Source of the DNA: Heloderma charlesbogerti
Taxonomy: Eukaryota > Chordata > Lepidosauria > Squamata > Helodermatidae
Reading direction: 5' to 3'
NCBI GenBank assembly: GCA_026122225.1
Contig: JANEZZ010001905.1
Location: 1,054,001-1,118,000, forward strand
Length of the DNA: 64,000 nucleotides
The position numbers and the translations under genes were made by a program. Below the pieces are notes generated by a model. That model was not told the origin of the DNA, ran no database searches, and worked only from the letters and a program-made list of their open reading frames with translations. Shown here in pieces: positions 24,100 to 35,255 of the stretch (positions are counted from its first letter, which is position 1; every line of letters begins with the position of its first letter).

Positions 24100-24262
24100 C
24101 AGTGTAGTGTGACAGCCAGTGTGGCGTAGTGGTGAGAGTGTTGGACTGGGGACTCGGGAGACCCAGGTTCTAGTCCCCACTCAGCCATGAAGCCTACTGG
24201 GTGACTGTGGGCCAGTTACTGACTCCGTGGAGTAAAAAAGGTGGTCTATAAGTGTAACACAG
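24100..24262 (+). repeat. tRNA-derived SINE, family A
   Basis: The head has box A-like GTGGCGTAGTGGTGAGAGTG and box B GGTTCTAGTCC, followed by CAGCCATGAAGC and GTGACTGTGGGCCAGTTACT. The tail GGTGGTCTATAAGTGTAAC resembles a LINE 3' end. Confidence 0.8.
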
Positions 24263-25799
24263 TAACAGGAGGCATCTGAATTGCTGCGGTGCATCACGCT
24301 CATGTGACCATATGCACCGGTGTGCGCGGTTCCCCACTCCAAAGCACAGCCAGCAACAGCTGTGACTTGTGCAGGCCTGAGTCACTGCTGTGCAACACGT
24401 GTGCAGTTAGCTTCCTTGCACAAACACTTTGTGCGTTTCTAAGAGCCTGCTGATCTGTTTGGAAGCCATCCGAAGAGCCTGCAGCGTGGCCTGCATGGCT
24501 ACCCGCTCTACCCTCGCCTCCCATCACACCCCCCAACTCATACACCCCTCCTGATTCTTGTATAGATGTTGCACCCTTTCCCCACCTCCAGTACTGATTC
24601 GCATTATGTACTGAGTGGAATTTAGATCTGGGGGATGGGAGGGGGGAACAACATGAGCAGTTGAACTGGAATATTGTTCAGCCATTCCAGAGAAAGTATC
24701 CCCAATGAGGCCAAGTAGGTAAAATTATGCCTATTATTAGACAGACTTATGACCATCTCAGAGGAGGCACTTTTTCACAGAACTCAGAAACTGTCTGAGT
24801 TCTGCGGAGCTGAAATACACTGGCATCTGCTTAGGTTAGTGCAATGAAAAGATGTCCTGTTAGGTACCAGGTGAGAAACTCTGATGCAGAAGAAGGAACA
24901 GAAGCCCTCTGCACAACCGTGCTGGGTCCCTGCAAAAGGGCGAGAGCAGCAGGAGGGGAGTGGCGCTCACGCCAACCATTCCGGCTCTCAATGCACAAGT
25001 CAGGAAGACCTGTCGGGCAAACAGACGCCATTTCACCATAGTTGCTTCTGGGCACGTTACAGACAACATATAGCTGCTCTCAGACTGTCTGAGGGTGTAT
25101 CAGAACTAGAGCAAAACATGGAACATTAAAGTAGATGGAAACTCAAATCCAACTCTGGAACATGAACCTTGCAGTCTTCCTTTATGTGAGGCGTGGCCTT
25201 GAATCTAACATCATGCTTAAAAAGCAGAGGCCTGCTCCACTTGCAGATGCGCAGGGCAAGGTGCAAATGCTTCCATGCATGCAAACCGCCCTGGGAACCC
25301 GTTGGGGGCCAGACATGCCAGGCTGGCTGTAGCTACGCCCCATGGCCCGCACATGGACATGTTCCATTCCTTGCTCCCCAAGGCCTGTCCCCAGCCATGC
25401 TATGGTAAGAAGGGGTCTTCCATCCCCTCAGGAGTTTGGTTGCACGGAGGGCTTGCGCAGAACACACATGCAGCAGGATGAGGCCTGCTTGATGGGCAGG
25501 GAGCATGCCCACTGGGTCCCTCTGGGTGGGGCCAGTGGAAAAGGGTCTGGCCCCCAGGTGGGCCAGAACGGCCCCCAGGCCTGAGGCTCAACACTCCTGC
25601 TCTAGACTGACTGGCCCAGCTGGCCGGAACGTTCCTGTCTGATCAGCTCCTTCCTCCTCACTCCCACCTCCTCAGCCTTGGCCTTCGGAGCACGAGGCTC
25701 CCCCTACCCTTGGGGTGCCCCATCCTCCAGGACGGTCCAATGCTGGGATGGCACGAAGCTGCACTATGAGCCCCTGCATATAAAGAGGACTGCATTGGG
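24263..25799. other. Intron, unassigned
   Basis: No supported feature. Confidence 0.3.
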
Positions 25800-26015
25800 A
25801 GACCTAGTGTGGTGTAGTGATGAGAGCGCTGGGCTGGGACTTGGGAGACCCGGGTTCTAGTCCCCCCACGGCCATGAAGCTCACTGGGTGAGTTTGGGCC
25901 AGTCACTGACTCTCAGCCTAACCTACCTCACAGGGCTGTTGTGAGGATAAAGTAGAGAGAAGAGGGATCCTTGCAAGAGGGCGGGGGGGGGGAAGGTGGC
26001 ATATAAATGTAATAA
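25800..26015 (+). repeat. tRNA-derived SINE, family A, near full length
   Basis: GTGGTGTAGTGATGAGAGCG (box A) and GGTTCTAGTCC (box B), then ACTGACTCTCAGCCTAACCT, TGTTGTGAGGATAAAGTAG and the tail GGCATATAAATGTAATAATA. Confidence 0.85.
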
Positions 26016-26099
26016 TAAACAAAATCAAAGCCATGCCCCAAGCCTTTAACCACATGTGAAGATGTGGAGGCAAAAATCCCCCAAGTGTAAAGCCAAGCA

Positions 26100-26290
26100 G
26101 AGCTTCTTGTGTGGTGGAGTGGCTAAGAGCTGCCCATCAGGAGGCCTCCGTTTGAACATGGCCTCATCCAGGAACTCACCAGGCAGCCTTAGGCAGGCTA
26201 ATTTCTAGCAGCACCATCTGCAATACGACCCACTCTACAGGGCCGTTGTAAGGATTATAAGATCAAGTATGTGAAGCTAAGTATTGCAAC
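26100..26290 (+). repeat. tRNA-derived SINE, family A, diverged
   Basis: GTGGTGGAGTGGCTAAGAGC through ACAGGGCCGTTGTAAGGATT retains the family order, but box B is decayed. Confidence 0.6.
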
Positions 26291-27071
26291 ATTGCCCCTG
26301 GCTCCGCAGCCAGGGCCCTCTAGCCATCCCCCCCTTTCCAGTTGTCCGTAATACCTCTCCCACACCCAGACTCTTTTCCTTGCCATCACATTACTTGCTA
26401 AAATAATACCAAGATCTGCAGAAACATAATGAGTACAGAATAAAGCTGCCAATTTTACGAGCAACAGGAAACATTTGTTTATACTAATCCCCATCGTTTA
26501 CTTTGGAGAACTGGAGTTCTGGCACTTAATTTGGATTTTCTTTAATAACACTGAGTAAGAGCAATGCTGACAAGAGTTCGGCAATTTCCTCGGTGGCTTG
26601 ATCCTATACTAGTAACCTCCTTCGGAGACAAGGAAGGGCCAGAGCTTCATGAAATGTTAGCTTACCTGGCAAATATAGACAGGTATACATGGGTGCAAAG
26701 AACAAAACTTGAAACAAGGGAGGCATTTCATGGCCTTTGGCCACTGTTGCATCCCTCCACCCCACTGCCAAGCAGGGATAACATTTCATAAAGCCAACAA
26801 AGCTGGCTTAAGCCTACTAAACCCTCCACCGTAATAAATCAGTTATTCTTTAAGGAACTTCCTGCGAGCGACCTCAGACATTTTGCCATGGGAACAAGCA
26901 CAAAAACAAAGCAAAAGCCCATTCTGGGGGTGGGGGGAGAGTGGAAGACCAACAGTCGGGGGTTTTAAAGCCATGGCAAACGGCTTTCAAATAAAATGTA
27001 ATTGCAAAGCCCTGTTGCTCTGTCTTTGCTATGAACTGCCCCACTGCTCTTCTCTTGTAGCTTCTAGCACA
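26291..27071. other. Intron, unassigned
   Basis: Nothing recognised. Confidence 0.3.
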
Positions 27072-27178
27072 GCTTTCCCCAGCCTGGTGTTGGACTACAA
27101 CTCCCAGTGTAGCTGGCTGGGGGATACAGGGAGTTGTAGTCCAACACATCTGGTGGGCATCAGGTTGGAGAAGGCTGC
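27072..27178. repeat. Palindromic hairpin MITE, copy 5
   Basis: GTTGGACTACAACTCCCAG is answered by GGGAGTTGTAGTCCAACAC. It lies about 95 bp downstream of the IL1RAP TIR exon donor. Confidence 0.75.
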
Positions 27179-27185
27179 AGACGGG

Positions 27186-27226
27186 CGTGTGTGTGTGTGT
27201 GGGAGAGGGAGGGAGGGAGGGAGGGA
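27186..27226. repeat. (GT)n then (GGGA)n simple repeat
   Basis: A GT run passes directly into GGGA units, adjacent to the MITE end. Confidence 0.9.
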
Positions 27227-27271
27227 ATGACTGTGGAGTGCTTGCCGCGGTTGCACATTTGAAATACTCAC

Positions 27272-27414
27272 TTCCCCGGGGAGACTGTCCCTGTCAAAAA
27301 TGCACAGCTTGTAGCCAAACTCGTTCTCCAGAACCCCTCGCAGCGTCAACAGCACAAACTCTTCTTCCTCGGCATTCCTTGCGTAGGACACATAAATGTC
27401 ATACTCCTTCCCGT
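27272..27414 (-). CDS. IL1RAP: IL1RAP exon, TIR domain box 1 and BB loop
   Basis: The exon has acceptor GGGCCGTCAG with phase 1 entry completing Asp. It encodes GKEYDIYVSYARNAEEEEF (TIR box 1), LTLRGVLENEFGYKLCIFDR, then DSLPG of the BB loop (box 2). With the strong donor GAA|GTGAGT the exon is 143 bp and ends in phase 0, but both downstream last exons begin in phase 1. Family members read Pro-Gly-Gly here, which would need one more G in the CCCCGGGG run. An in-frame alternative is the weaker donor GTGA|GTATTT, four bases further on (exon low end 27268), which would insert one residue. The domain recruits signalling adaptors through TIR-TIR contacts. Confidence 0.94.
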
Positions 27415-27929
27415 CTGACGGCCCCGGTTGGAGAGAACCAAAGAAGGGAGAGGGAGAGAGAAAACACTTGCGTCAAGCGGGTACATGTGGTTCTCCCTCA
27501 CCTGCCCCCGCTCCAGGAGGGAAGCAGAACCACCAGGTCATGAGGCAGAGCGCTGCAGGGAACGAAGCGTTCTCCACTTCGCCAGCGCCACCCCCCCAGG
27601 GGCCGTAAAAAGCACACTGCGCTGACTGAAAGGCTCAGCAAGAAAACCTGCATCCTCCGAACCCCCGAAGAGGCACAGAGGCTTTCCAGTCCAGACAGGA
27701 GAGGCCAGCTAAAGCTCTCCGGTTGCTAAGGGCACCCCTGCAGCCTTAAATTGAAAACTTTCAGCCTGGAGGGAGGACTTTGGCCCTTGTGGGATAGGAA
27801 GCTAATGTGGGAAGTCGGAAGATGGACTGACAAGCAGGCTTTCCGTGGTCTAAAATTATCCTTTGCCAGCAGCTGCCACGTGAAAAAAAGATTAGGATGT
27901 TCAGCTGCAACCCCTATGTCAACATTAAC
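27415..27929. other. Intron, unassigned
   Basis: Nothing recognised. Confidence 0.3.
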
Positions 27930-28125
27930 ATTGATTTATTTTAACACTGACACATATTTCTAACTTGGCTTTTAACATCATTGCTATGTTTTTTAAGGTT
28001 ATTTTTAATGTTTTACTATGTTTCTATTTGATTAAGGTTTCTATTTTCCGAACTTATTGTAAATAGCTTTGCATAGCTTCAGAAAGGCAGTATAGAAATG
28101 CAATAAATACATTAAATAAACTATA
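27930..28125 (+). repeat. L2/CR1-like LINE 3' tail
   Basis: Ends AGGCAGTATAGAAATGCAAT followed by AAATACATTAAATAAA, the same tail plan as the LINE at 121-3400. Confidence 0.6.
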
Positions 28126-28250
28126 TATTTTTAATACACATGTATGCATTTAGTGTGCATATAGCTTTACTGTGTGTTGTATTGTAGATTGTGGATTTTA
28201 ACACTGTATATCAATCAGCTCAGGTGCATTTGGGGCAAAGTTATTAATAA

Positions 28251-28274
28251 TAACAACAACAACAACAACAACAA
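28251..28274. repeat. (AAC)n microsatellite
   Basis: Eight AAC units. Confidence 0.9.
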
Positions 28275-28464
28275 TAAAAAATGCTATGAAATAGCATAAT
28301 ACCACAAAGCAATAAAAGCAATCAGCACAGCAGTTTAAAATACAATAATCACAAAGGACAAATCACTGCAGCAACATTTAACCATGCAAAGCCTTAGTAA
28401 ATCACACTTGGGAAATATACGCAGTTTTAGAATATTCAAAGCATCCCATATATATGGCCTTGTA

Positions 28465-28747
28465 ATCCATACAACAAAATCCATGCCATAAAGGCAAAAC
28501 TGAAGTACTTTGGCCACATAATGAGAAGACAGGATACCCTGGAGAAGATGCTGAGGCCAGGGAAAGTGGAAGGCAAAAGGAAGAGGGGCTGACCAAGGGC
28601 AAGATGGAGGGACGATATTCTGGAGGTGACGGACTCGACCTTGGGGGAGCTGGGGGTGGCGACGGCCGATAGGAAGCTCTGGCGTGGGCTGGTCCATGAA
28701 GCCACAAAGAGTTGGAAGCGACTGACCGAATAAACAACAACAATCCA
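28465..28747 (+). mobile_element. BovB/RTE LINE 3' end
   Basis: The plus strand encodes KLKYFGHIMRRQDTLEKM, then GKRKRG, stop, PRARWRDDI, DRKLWRGLVHEATKSWKRLT and an (AAC)n tail. This is the C-terminal end of the BovB/RTE reverse-transcriptase protein, with a TGA inside. It is a 5'-truncated insertion. Confidence 0.85.
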
Positions 28748-28824
28748 TACAACGACCCTGCAAGGTTATCCCCCATATTACAGATGTGGGATGGGTTCGA
28801 GAGTGAGTGGCCCCCTTAGTGAGG

Positions 28825-28930
28825 AGACAGACCAAAGCCCAGTATCCTGTTCCCAACAGTGGCCAGCCAAATGCCTCTGAGAAGCCCACAAGCAGGGCAG
28901 GAAAGCCAGGCACTAGTGAGCCACTTCACC
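28825..28930 (+). repeat. CR1-type LINE fragment
   Basis: CCAGTATCCTGTTCCCAACA and GGCCAGCCAAATGCCTCTGA match the common CR1-type segment. Confidence 0.6.
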
Positions 28931-30131
28931 ACCCTTCTCCCCAGTCCCCAGAAAAGTCTTTATTACTAAATATTTTAAGTGGAATAATACGCACATATGC
29001 ACTTCCCTAAAAACAAACAAACGAAATTATTTAAAAGGCCTCCATGCCTTCAAACAAATGGAAAAAAATGCACTCTCAGATCCAGGCTGAAATGTGAAAT
29101 AAGAAGCCAGGCCCTTACCTTGACTAAAGGAAATGTTGATGGGATCGTGCACACCACAATGGCCTAGTGTTGTAATGGGCACAACTGATTGTGCACATGG
29201 CTTACAACAACAATGTGAATAATAACAACAACAACAAGCTTCAACAGGTAGGCACAGTACAGTAATCATATTAAAAAGAATAAACACTGCCCACACATTT
29301 ACGATATAAAAGACAAGAGCATCTGGAAAGGAAAAACAAGGAAAGAAGGGGGAGAAAGGAAAAGAGAAGCAGAGGTTAGAGGTCACAGAAGGGAGAGGGG
29401 CTCCATTCTCACATTCTGTTCAAGCAACTGCAAGAGGAGAGTGTGAATGGCGAGCGGCATTCCAGACAAAAGGGGCTGGAAGAGAGGAGGAGGGAGGTGC
29501 AAAACAGAAAAAGCGACCTGAGGCGCTTAGCCAAGAGGGAAGTTGAGGGGGCAAAGACAGAGAAAGAGAAAGCAGATGTAAAGGGGGTGGGAGGGAGAGA
29601 CTGAAAATGGGAAAGTTAAACCCTACCCTGTAAGGAAATAGACGCCAGTGAAGGGAACGTAGCAAAGGAGAAACATGGGCAAGGCAAGAGACAGGGAAAA
29701 GAGCAAGAAGCAGCAGAGTGAAGGAAGACGGGGACAGGACAATGCTGAGAAAGTGGTAAGCCAGAAAGAAGAGGAGCGCATCAGTCAAGCCAAGAAAGGA
29801 ACGGAAATCTGAGGCAACAGCTAACGGCGCATGCGCAGTCCCCACATTAATCACAGCCATTCTGCGTGTAAATCTGGAAGACGGGTGGAGAGAAATGTCG
29901 GGCGGAGCTAAGCCATGGAAGGAATATGCAACAGAACAAGGCAAATCCATTCCCTCGAGAAGAAACTGGGGCAACGTTTCCTGGCATGGGGAGGAAGTGA
30001 AGGGTAAAGCTTGAACGTACACCATCCCTATCTGTTAAAAGGCAGCAAGCCCGTGGCGGCAGAGAGATGCCAAGGCCCAGAGTGGCCAGTGGCACAAGGC
30101 AAGGGGAACCCGGCAGTCCCAACCCCCTTAC
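28931..30131. other. Intron with a long purine-rich tract
   Basis: From about 29325 to 29780 the plus strand is strongly A/G-biased (repeated GGGAGAAAGGAAAAGAGAAG-like runs). No exon is supported. An AAC run lies at 29206-29236. Confidence 0.5.
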
Positions 30132-30281
30132 CGAGGATGGTTTCATCCGTCCCAAAATGGGCTCGGTAGAAGAGAACCAATTCAAGCCAGTAGACGTGGT
30201 AGACGATACTTAGGAGGACCACAAGGAGGACAGTCGCTCCCAAGCCACAGACAAGCTCCACGGTGTATCTTGGTACTAGAG
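30132..30281 (-). CDS. IL1RAP: IL1RAP exon, transmembrane segment
   Basis: This 150-bp exon has acceptor CCCCACAG and donor CTCG|GTAAGG, both phase 1. It encodes VPRYTVELVCGLGATVLLVV, then LLSIVYHVYWLELVLFYRAH and FGTDETIL. The roughly 22-residue hydrophobic run from VELVCG to IVYHVYW is the single membrane helix, followed by the basic and aromatic juxtamembrane segment. Conservation with mammalian IL1RAP is very high, so identification is firm. The soluble isoform skips this exon. Confidence 0.96.
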
Positions 30282-30299
30282 CTGTGGGGATTAAACGGA

Positions 30300-30620
30300 G
30301 AAGGGGGGATTTATTTTCTTTACACAATTTATATTCTGATCTACATCAATAAAATATCCAAGTGGTGGACAATAAAAGGGGAATAGAAGCAGCAGTAGCA
30401 GTACTACAGACTTTAAAACTTTAAAATCAAATTGTGCCATTAAAACCACGACTGCTTAGTCAGGGAGGCTTGTTCAAATAAAAAGTCTTCAGCGGGTGCT
30501 GAAAACAAAACAATGCTGGCGCGGCCTGACATCAAGAGGCAGAGAGTTCCATAGAAATGGGGTGTGCGGGGGGTCGCCATTCTTCACGGCAGCAAAGCTC
30601 AAATTTAATCTGGGTAAAAT
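30300..30620 (-). repeat. L2/CR1-like LINE 3' remnant
   Basis: AAAAAGTCTTCAGCGGGTGC and AGAGTTCCATAGAAATGGGG parallel 375-450 of the near-complete LINE in the same orientation. Confidence 0.55.
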
Positions 30621-31404
30621 ACACCTGGGGGGCACAACGAAAGGAAAATCCTGCAGCGACAAGAACAGTGATCTGCTACCTAAACAGGGAGAAGCAAAGC
30701 CGGGGGGAAATCTGGGGTCATTGTTTCCACGGTTATTTCCATTTGTTTTAATGTGATGCAAGACAGATATCATAGCCAAAGATGACCCCTACTGTGGCTG
30801 GCAACGTACACATGTTCAGATGCACTCTGGCTGCGCTATGGCTTCTTTGATGCTGCTTCAGAAGGGACAGCTGCTTGGCACATGCCCAGAAGGCCCGCTT
30901 TTTAAAGCAGAAGCTAGAAGCTCCTTCCATTCACAAAGGGTATGGACTCTGCAAAAAGCACTTTGAGCTTAGGTCTCACCCCCAGTTCCCCTGCAAAAAA
31001 CTTTGTTCTGCACATGGTCAGAGGCACACAGCTTTGTGAGCTGCCAGAATGTCTGAAAATGAATCTGGACACCCTTAAGCGGGGCTCCTGTGGTTGAAGA
31101 GCAGCTCCAAGGAAGCCTTGAGGAAGACATGGGGGGAGCCGGGCGGTCTGTGCCAGACACACTGCACAGAATGGTGAGAGGTATGGAGCCAGGACTGGGC
31201 AGAGGAGGCAGAGGAGCAGCAGCAGATGAACCCAGCAACATGCCACAGGCCTCTGTTGTTGCTTTTAAAAAATGATTGACCACAGTTGTGTCCTTCCGTA
31301 TTGAGGTGTTCCCTGGGTGGCTTAGGGATGTGAAGGAAAAATATAACACACTACAAGAAAAGACATGCACACCACCAAGACGCACAACCCCTCCACAAAA
31401 ACAC
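30621..31404. other. Intron, unassigned
   Basis: Nothing recognised. Confidence 0.3.
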
Positions 31405-31655
31405 AGGAGGCAGCGTGGTGCAGTGGTGAGATTGTTGGGCTGGGTCTCGGGAGATCAAGGTCGGGTCCCTGCTCAGCCATGAAGCTCACTGGGTGTCTTT
31501 GGGCCAGTCACAGAATCACAGCCTGACCTCCGTCACAAGGTTGTTGTGAGGATAAAATGAAGAAAAGGAGGACCAGGTAAGCCTTGCCTTGGGTTCATCA
31601 CAGGAGAGAAAAAGGTGGGATGTAAATGTAGCACTTGATAAAAAATAAATAAAAA
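31405..31655 (+). repeat. tRNA-derived SINE, family A
   Basis: GCGTGGTGCAGTGGTGAGAT (box A), a decayed box B near GGTCGGGTCCC, CAGCCATGAAGCTCACTGGG, and a tail GGGATGTAAATGTAGCAC with AATAAATA. Confidence 0.75.
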
Positions 31656-32129
31656 GCAGCAAAATCCAGCATATGAAAACTCAAAAGAGCATACTGGAAC
31701 AGCAGCTCTACTCTTCGTCTGCTTAAAAAGTGAGAAAAATGAAAAGGCCAGGGAGGAAACAATGGTCTTTGCTTGGCAATGAAATGATATCGAAGTCGGA
31801 ACTAGGCATTTCTCCCTCAGGCAGGGGCCTGCTGCTGAGAAAGGAAGCCCCTCTGCCCATTTGGGACCTCCTTGTGCACTCATGAAACCCTGAAGCCAAG
31901 GGTGCAATGCCGGAGCAGGGAGTGCCTGAAGTCACGCTTGCCCCTATTTTCCGTCTGGAGGTCCGCTTGCGAAAGCCAGTCACAACCAGTCAGAAATCTC
32001 TGTTTCTGCAACTAGTTTCCCAGCATGTCCGGTCAAGCTGGTTTGGAAGCGAGAAAGCTGCCTCCTGCCTAAGGCAGCTTCCAAGGACAGATACCCACAA
32101 CAAGCTACAGGCCGTGAAGACCAAGGAAG
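31656..32129. other. Intron, unassigned
   Basis: Nothing recognised. Confidence 0.3.
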
Positions 32130-32205
32130 GCTTCGGATGGCCAATACTGCCCAACAAGCAGGGATTATGGGAGTATAGTCCCACACAGCTTGGGGAAGGC
32201 CAAAT
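32130..32205. repeat. Palindromic hairpin MITE, copy 6 (partial)
   Basis: GGGATTATGGGAGTATAGTC and CACACAGCTTGGGGAAGGC are the right-hand arm of the family; the left arm is mostly lost. Confidence 0.45.
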
Positions 32206-32206
32206 A

Positions 32207-32265
32207 CTGGGCTAGACGGACTAACTGTCTGACGGGATGCAAGGCAGCTTCTGATGTTCCTATCT
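32207..32265 (+). repeat. SINE family B 3' end
   Basis: TACTGGGCTAGACGGACTAA and AAGGCAGCTTCTGATGTTCC match the 3' end of the second SINE family. Confidence 0.55.
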
Positions 32266-32354
32266 GTTTGCATTATCCTCTTCCAGTACCTAACAGATTG
32301 TCCTGGAGAGGGGAACATATGTATGAGTGTGTGCGTACGTCCATGTGAAATAGG

Positions 32355-32470
32355 GAGATCATATTTAAAGTGCTGGTTTTGACCTTTAAAACCTTAATTG
32401 GTCCGAGACCAAATTACCTTCACGAGGGGAGTTGCTAGGTTCTTGAAAGATCTGGGGCACAGGCCCATAA
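32355..32470 (+). repeat. L2/CR1-like LINE fragment
   Basis: The plus strand reads VLVLTFKTLIGPRPNYL, matching [17 protein letters not shown] of the LINE at 121-3400. Confidence 0.65.
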
Positions 32471-32514
32471 CACAAATTTACATATATATATCCGAGTCTA
32501 AGCACACCTCTAAT

Positions 32515-32572
32515 TGTGTGTGTGTGTGTGCGTGTGCACGTGTGGTGTGCTTGCGTGTGTGTATAGATTACA
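32515..32572. repeat. Imperfect (GT)n
   Basis: GT-rich run with CG and CA interruptions. Confidence 0.8.
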
Positions 32573-32589
32573 TACACACATACATATAT

Positions 32590-33428
32590 ACATAAGGAGC
32601 GCTGGGCAGAAAACAACAGAATGACATTTAATAGGGATAAATGCCAAGTTCTGCACCTAGGAAAAAGAAACCAAATGCACAGTTACAAGTTGGGGGATAC
32701 GTGGCTCAACAACATTACAAGCAAGAAGGATCTTGGAATTGTTGTCGACCACAAGCTGAATATGAGCCAACAATGTGATGTGGCTGCAAAAAAGGCAAAT
32801 GCTATTTGGGGTTGCATTAATAGAAATATAGCTTCCAAAGTATAGCTTCCAAATCCTGTGAGGCACTAGTTCCCCTCTACTCAGCACTAGTTAGGCCTCA
32901 TCTGGAGTCCTGTGTCCAGTTCTCGGCACCACACTTTAAGAAGGATGCAGACAAACTGGAGAGGGTTCAGAGGAGGGCAACAAAGATGATCAGGGGACTG
33001 GAAACAAAGCCTTATAAGGAGAGACTGAAAGAACTGGGCATGTTTAGCCTTGAGAAAAGAAAGTCTTCTTTTCTCAAAAAGAAGGGGAGACAGGATAGCA
33101 CTCTTTAAGTACTTGAAAGGCTGTCCCAGAGAGGAAGGCCAGCATCTCTTCTCCATCATCCCAGAGTGCAGGGCATGGAATAATGGGCTCAAGTGACAGG
33201 AAGCCAGATTCCAGCTGAACATCAGGAAAAACCTCCTGACTGTTAGAACAACATGACAATGGAACCAATTCCCGAGGGAGGCGGTGGGCTCTCCCACACT
33301 GGAGGCCTTCAAGACGAGGCTGGACAGCCATTTGTCAGGGATGCTCTGACTTGGATTCCTGCTTTGAGCAGGGGGTTGGACTCGATGGTCTTATAGGCCG
33401 CTTCCAACCCTACTGTTCTATGATTCTA
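32590..33428 (+). mobile_element. CR1 LINE, 5'-truncated
   Basis: Encodes the C-terminal part of the CR1 reverse transcriptase in broken frames ([70 protein letters not shown]) and ends with TCTATGATTC, the CR1 terminal repeat. The interval also holds an internal duplication of TATAGCTTCCAAA near 32830. Confidence 0.9.
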
Positions 33429-34221
33429 AGTGTGCACTGACGCCCCATCCCACTTCAACTCAAACTTCGATTCAGCATTTTGGAAAACATCCTGCCTCTG
33501 CTCGGGCCAATTTGTAGTCGGACTACTTCAGCTCAGCACCAAACCTGAGTCAAGGTTTGGAAAAATGAGTCTTTATGCTTCCTGCTGTGTACGTTGGGAA
33601 ATTAGAAAAAAAAGTGTAAGTTTTTTCTCTTGGTCAGAACCGGGTGATAATTTCAGGCATAGTAGCCCTCTAGAAGGGGATTACACCGGCCCAATATCAG
33701 AAAAATAGGTGCAGGTTTATATTTTGATGTTCTTTTAAAGGGAACAGCCAATAACATTTTTATCACTTTGAAGAATTGGATAAACCTTTCAGGATTCATT
33801 GCCCCATCAAAGGAGATCATGTCTGCCAAATTTAGGAATGATAGCCACAGGGGGTTTTGTGCAAGGATGGCCTTGATAGTTGGGATCTCCAAAAGAGGAC
33901 ATACTTATCTCCCTATTTTCCTTGTGGACCATTGTTCTGAAAATTACAGACAGCCTAGAGTTGTCCCTACGTAAGAAACCAACAAAGTTCCAGAAGGAGA
34001 GGTGCAGCAGTTCATGTGGAAGAGGAGTTCTCCAATTTGGGGGAGGGAGTGATTTGCTTTCCCTTCCCTTCACCCCTTCCCCAATAGTTTTTGGGTAAGT
34101 TTGTAAGAAAATGCACAGGTCATTAGAAGTGTCCCCCAGGCAAGAAACCTGCTATGTTTCTGAAGGATATACATGCATGCAAATTTAGAATTACTAGAAT
34201 TTATTTACATTTCACCAATGT
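33429..34221. other. Intron, unassigned
   Basis: Nothing recognised. Confidence 0.3.
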
Positions 34222-34375
34222 TAGCAGCAGGGGAACATGGGTGGTAAGGAGCCACTGCGCTCATGCCCTGCTTGTGGATTCCTGGTCAACAGCTGGTTGG
34301 CCACTGTGTGAACAGAATGCTGGACTAGATGGACCTTGGTCTGATGCAGCCAAGCTCTTTTTATGTTCTTAAATA
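34222..34375 (-). repeat. CR1-type LINE fragment
   Basis: GCAGCAGGGGAACATGGGTG to CTTGGTCTGATGCAGCCAAG, reverse complement of the common segment. Confidence 0.7.
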
Positions 34376-34829
34376 GAGAGTGCCTCTGAGCATATGCAGA
34401 ATGCTTTTCTTTCACCACTGAGCACTTACATTCTCCCCCTACCAATTCTATTCCCCTCCATGCAACCCTCCCTCCTCTTCCTACCATCCTCCAACAACTC
34501 TTCATCAAAACAGACGTCTTGCTTTGTGCAACTACCTCCTCCTTGTTATGCATAAGCTCTCATTGTATCATCCTCCCCATAACTTCATTTATGCCAAGAC
34601 TTCACCAGGATTCAGCCAAGGAGTCTGCTTTCAAAACTAGGGTTAAGTTATGGAGAAGCTCTGAGCATGTACTAAGTGTCTTTCCCTCATCACTGAAGCT
34701 AGAGTTCATGCTAACGGACACAGACACACACATGACAAAACACGCATAGGACTGAGCTGAAAGGGTAGTCAATTCATCAGACGGAATTGGGTAGGCACTG
34801 TATTAAGCCTGGAGTACCATGCTCACAAC

Positions 34830-34980
34830 TCAGGACTTATTTCTGAGTAAACATGCAGGACGTCAGGGTGCAAACCTCCCTGCAAAAGTAATCTGTGGTG
34901 GAATTCTATGCACACTCTCCTGAGGGTAAGCCTCATTCAACATAATGGGGCTTCTGAGTAGGCATACAGAGGATTGCATA
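34830..34980. repeat. Short TIR element, composite
   Basis: GGACTTATTTCTGAGTAAAC, GGAATTCTATGCACACTCTC and CATACAGAGGATTGCA recall the elements at 4229 and 21950. Confidence 0.5.
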
Positions 34981-35049
34981 AATGAGCAGTATTTATCTCC
35001 CCTCCACTTAAAAAACAAACCAAAAACTCCTATTTTTTATTATAGCTTT

Positions 35050-35255
35050 CTGTTCATAGGAACATAGGAAGCTGTCTTATACTGAGTCAGACCCTGGGTC
35101 CATCTAGCCCAGTATTGTCGACACTGACTGGCAGCAGCGGCTTTCCAGGGTTTCAGGCCAGATTCTTTCCTAGCCCTACCTGGAGATGCTGGGGATTGAA
35201 GCCGGGACCTTCTGCATGCCAAGCATGTGCTCCACCACTGAGCGACAGCCCTTCC
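35050..35255 (-). repeat. tRNA-derived SINE, family B, full length
   Basis: On the minus strand: head GGGCTGTCGCTCAGTGGTGG (box A), box B-like GGCTTCAATCC, then CATCTCCAGGTAGGGCTAGG, GCCAGTCAGTGTCGACAATA and GTCTGACTCAGTATAAGACA. This is the reference copy used to name the others. Confidence 0.85.

Noticed and set aside
28335..28913. 192-codon minus-strand open frame
   Set aside because: It is the antisense of the BovB fragment.
29420..30025. 201-codon minus-strand open frame
   Set aside because: It is the shadow of the purine-rich tract (Leu/Ser/Phe-rich) with no domain and runs beside a real exon.
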